Shown here: one piece after another, positions 62,501 through 64,000 of the stretch
Numbering within the stretch: position 1 is the first letter of the stretch
Layout of the letters: every line of letters begins with the position of its first letter
From: Chamaecrista fasciculata
Taxonomy: Eukaryota > Streptophyta > Magnoliopsida > Fabales > Fabaceae
Length of the DNA: 64,000 bases
Reading direction: 5' to 3'
NCBI GenBank assembly: GCA_003254925.1
Contig: QANZ01037314.1
Location: 16,533-80,532 of the forward strand
The notes under the pieces: model-generated
What the model was told of the DNA's origin: nothing
The model's database searches: none
The model's input: only the letters and a program-made list of their open reading frames with translations
Made by a program: the position numbers and the translations under genes

Positions 62501-64000
62501 ATCAAAATGAACCCCGAGGACGCCGAGAAAACGGCGTTCATAACTGAGATGGGCACATACTGCTACACGGTGATGCCTTTCGGACTGAAGAATGCGGGCG
62601 CCACCTACCAGAGAATGATGGATCTTTTCTTCAAAGATCACATTGGAAAGAATCTGGAAGTCTACGTCGATGACATGGTAGTGAAAACCAAAGAAGGTGG
62701 AAAGCACACTGACGATTTGAAGGAGATCTTCAACCAACTGCGAAAGTACCAGATGAAGCTGAACCCCTCAAAATGCGCCTTCGGCGTCAACGGGGGAAAA
62801 TTCCTCGGATTCATGCTCACCAGCAGAGGAATCGAAGCAAACCCAGACCAGTGCAGAGCAATCCTCGATATGGTCTCCCCGAGAACGGTTAAGGAAGTCC
62901 AACGCCTCAACGGCAGGCTAGCGGCACTCCATAGGTTTCTGTCGAGGTAGAAAGCGCCTAGCGCCGCCTCAACAATAAAGCTTTACAGCTATTCTTTAGC
63001 TGATAGTCTATTTTTCGTCTTTTTATTCATTTTTTAATTCTGCCATCATTTGATTCTCCTCAGTTCATTATGTTTATCAACAACACCTATGTAAGCCGTC
63101 TTTTCGACGCAAAACTTCTATCAATAAAACGAGCATTACTCATTATTGATCTCCTTTACATTCAGGTCAGCTGACAAATGCTTGCCTTTCTTTCGAACAT
63201 TAAAAGCAAACAAACGATTCGAATGGACCAAGGAGTGCGAGGAAGCCTTCCAAAGGCTGAAGGCGTATCTGGCGTCACCGCCAATTTTGGTAATTCCGAT
63301 CAAGGATAAACCAATCTACGTCTACTTGGCGTCCACAGACGACGCAATCAGTTCTGCCCTAGTACTCGAAGATGGGGAAGAGCAGAAACCAATCTACTTT
63401 ACGAGCAAAACGCTCACGGGAGCCGAGAAAAGGTATCACCGCCTAGAAAAGCTGACGTTTTCATTACTTCACTCTACTAGGAAGCTGCGACACTACTACC
63501 AGCAATACCAAATAATCGTCAGAACTGATAGACCCCTCAAACAAATGATTGAACAACCAGATATTGCTGGAAGAATGTCAGTATGGTCCGTAGAAATCTC
63601 AGAGTATGGGATCGCTTATGAGCCAAGAAGGGCCATCAAAGGCCAAGCATTAGCCGACTTCATAGCAGAAATGACTGGACCAGACAACGCTCAGAATTGG
63701 ACTTGGAGCGTGCACATCGATGGCGCCGCTTCAAACTCCCAACGAGGAGCAGGAGTGGTAATGCGAGCCCCAGACGGCTCCATCATCGAGCAGTCTATTG
63801 AAATCGAATGCCCCATTACCAATAATCAGGCAGAATATGAGGCGTTGATCGCTGCGTTGAAACTGGCAGCCAACATGGGCGCCAAAAGACTGGAAATCTT
63901 CGCAGATTCCCAATTGGTAGTGCAACAAATGAATGGGGAGTATGAAACCAAAGACACTACCATGGTCCAGTACGCCGAGAAAGCAAAGAAAATCATGGCG
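59522..64000 (+). CDS. Tat gag-protease-RT-RNase H polyprotein with an intron, 3' end outside
   Basis: Exon 1 is 59522-62946; exon 2 starts at 63166 and is open to the window end. In order, by codon: proline/glutamine-rich leader; retrotransposon gag (about 250-430, KLTPYTGEKDPEDHLLSF); a CCHC-like knuckle (about 498, CRYHRTKGHTTDEC); aspartic protease (about 655, VDQGSSADIIY); RT (KWRMCVDFTDLNKACPKDHY, FLDAFSGYNQIKMNPEDAEK, catalytic YVDD at about 1047). Exon 1 would run into TAG at 62948-62950. Splicing joins LSR to SADKCLPF and restores the usual Tat RT-RNase H link. Exon 2 gives a degenerate RNase H (VYLASTDDAISSALVL) and then a second, archaeal-type RNase H (HIDGAASNSQRGAGVV, NQAEYEALIAAL, FADSQLVVQQ), a Tat hallmark. 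No disabling lesion is seen. Confidence 0.88.
62947..63165 (+). other. Predicted intron inside Tat pol
   Basis: 219 bp, AG|GTAGAAAG at the left and TTTACATTCAG|GTCAG at the right, AT-rich with T-runs before the acceptor, containing stops in the coding frame. Removing it recreates an AGG codon and continuous homology across the RT-RNase H join. Confidence 0.75.

Overview
The window is nuclear DNA of a flowering plant, most likely a eudicot. The evidence is split genes with GT-AG introns, a plastid POLLUX-type channel, a plant PPR gene, AT-rich intergenic DNA full of fold-back transposons, and Ty1/copia and Ty3/gypsy-Tat retrotransposons. I cannot name the species. Three single N bases (24527, 31020, 54098) are assembly joins, and two of them sit beside suspicious repeats.

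Layout. 1-16.5 kb: a split plastid-envelope ion-channel gene on + (POLLUX-like, PEC1/PEC2 type; 21 exons, first exon(s) outside the window). One intron holds a 4.2 kb copia element in antisense orientation, with 134 bp LTRs and a perfect 5 bp target-site duplication. 16.5-23 kb: a belt of fold-back MITEs, one of which (19.2-20.0 kb) carries the 5' end of a PRA1-family gene. 23.3-28.1 kb: a complete 4-exon CCCH/RRM spliceosomal gene (MAC5/RBM22 type) on -. 28-34 kb: repeats plus one possible small transcription unit. 36.3-38.9 kb: a complete intronless PPR gene on -. 39.9-45.6 kb: three further copies of the 5' region of the MAC5 gene (two with exon 1), interrupted by a MITE and followed by a LINE fragment. 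46.4-50.3 kb: a polyadenylated retroposon, a SINE and a probable 2 kb solo LTR. 50.6-51.1 kb: the intact gene for mitochondrial ribosomal protein bL12. 51.3-54.1 kb: tandem repeats up to an N. 54.1-64 kb: Ty3/gypsy Tat-lineage sequence in the order integrase (3' part), antisense three-exon ORF, LTR, primer-binding site, gag-protease-RT, a 219 bp intron, RNase H, second RNase H (running off the window).

The host genes are ordinary housekeeping genes (plastid ion flux, splicing, organelle RNA processing, mitochondrial translation) and do not form an operon-like unit. The most interesting material is in the mobile DNA: a precise GT-AG intron between RT and RNase H in the Tat pol frame, a spliced antisense gene in the same element type, a gene-capturing fold-back transposon, and repeated seeding of the MAC5 promoter plus first exon. 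Exon structures were worked out by hand from splice sites and frame continuity; no alignment or database search was run.
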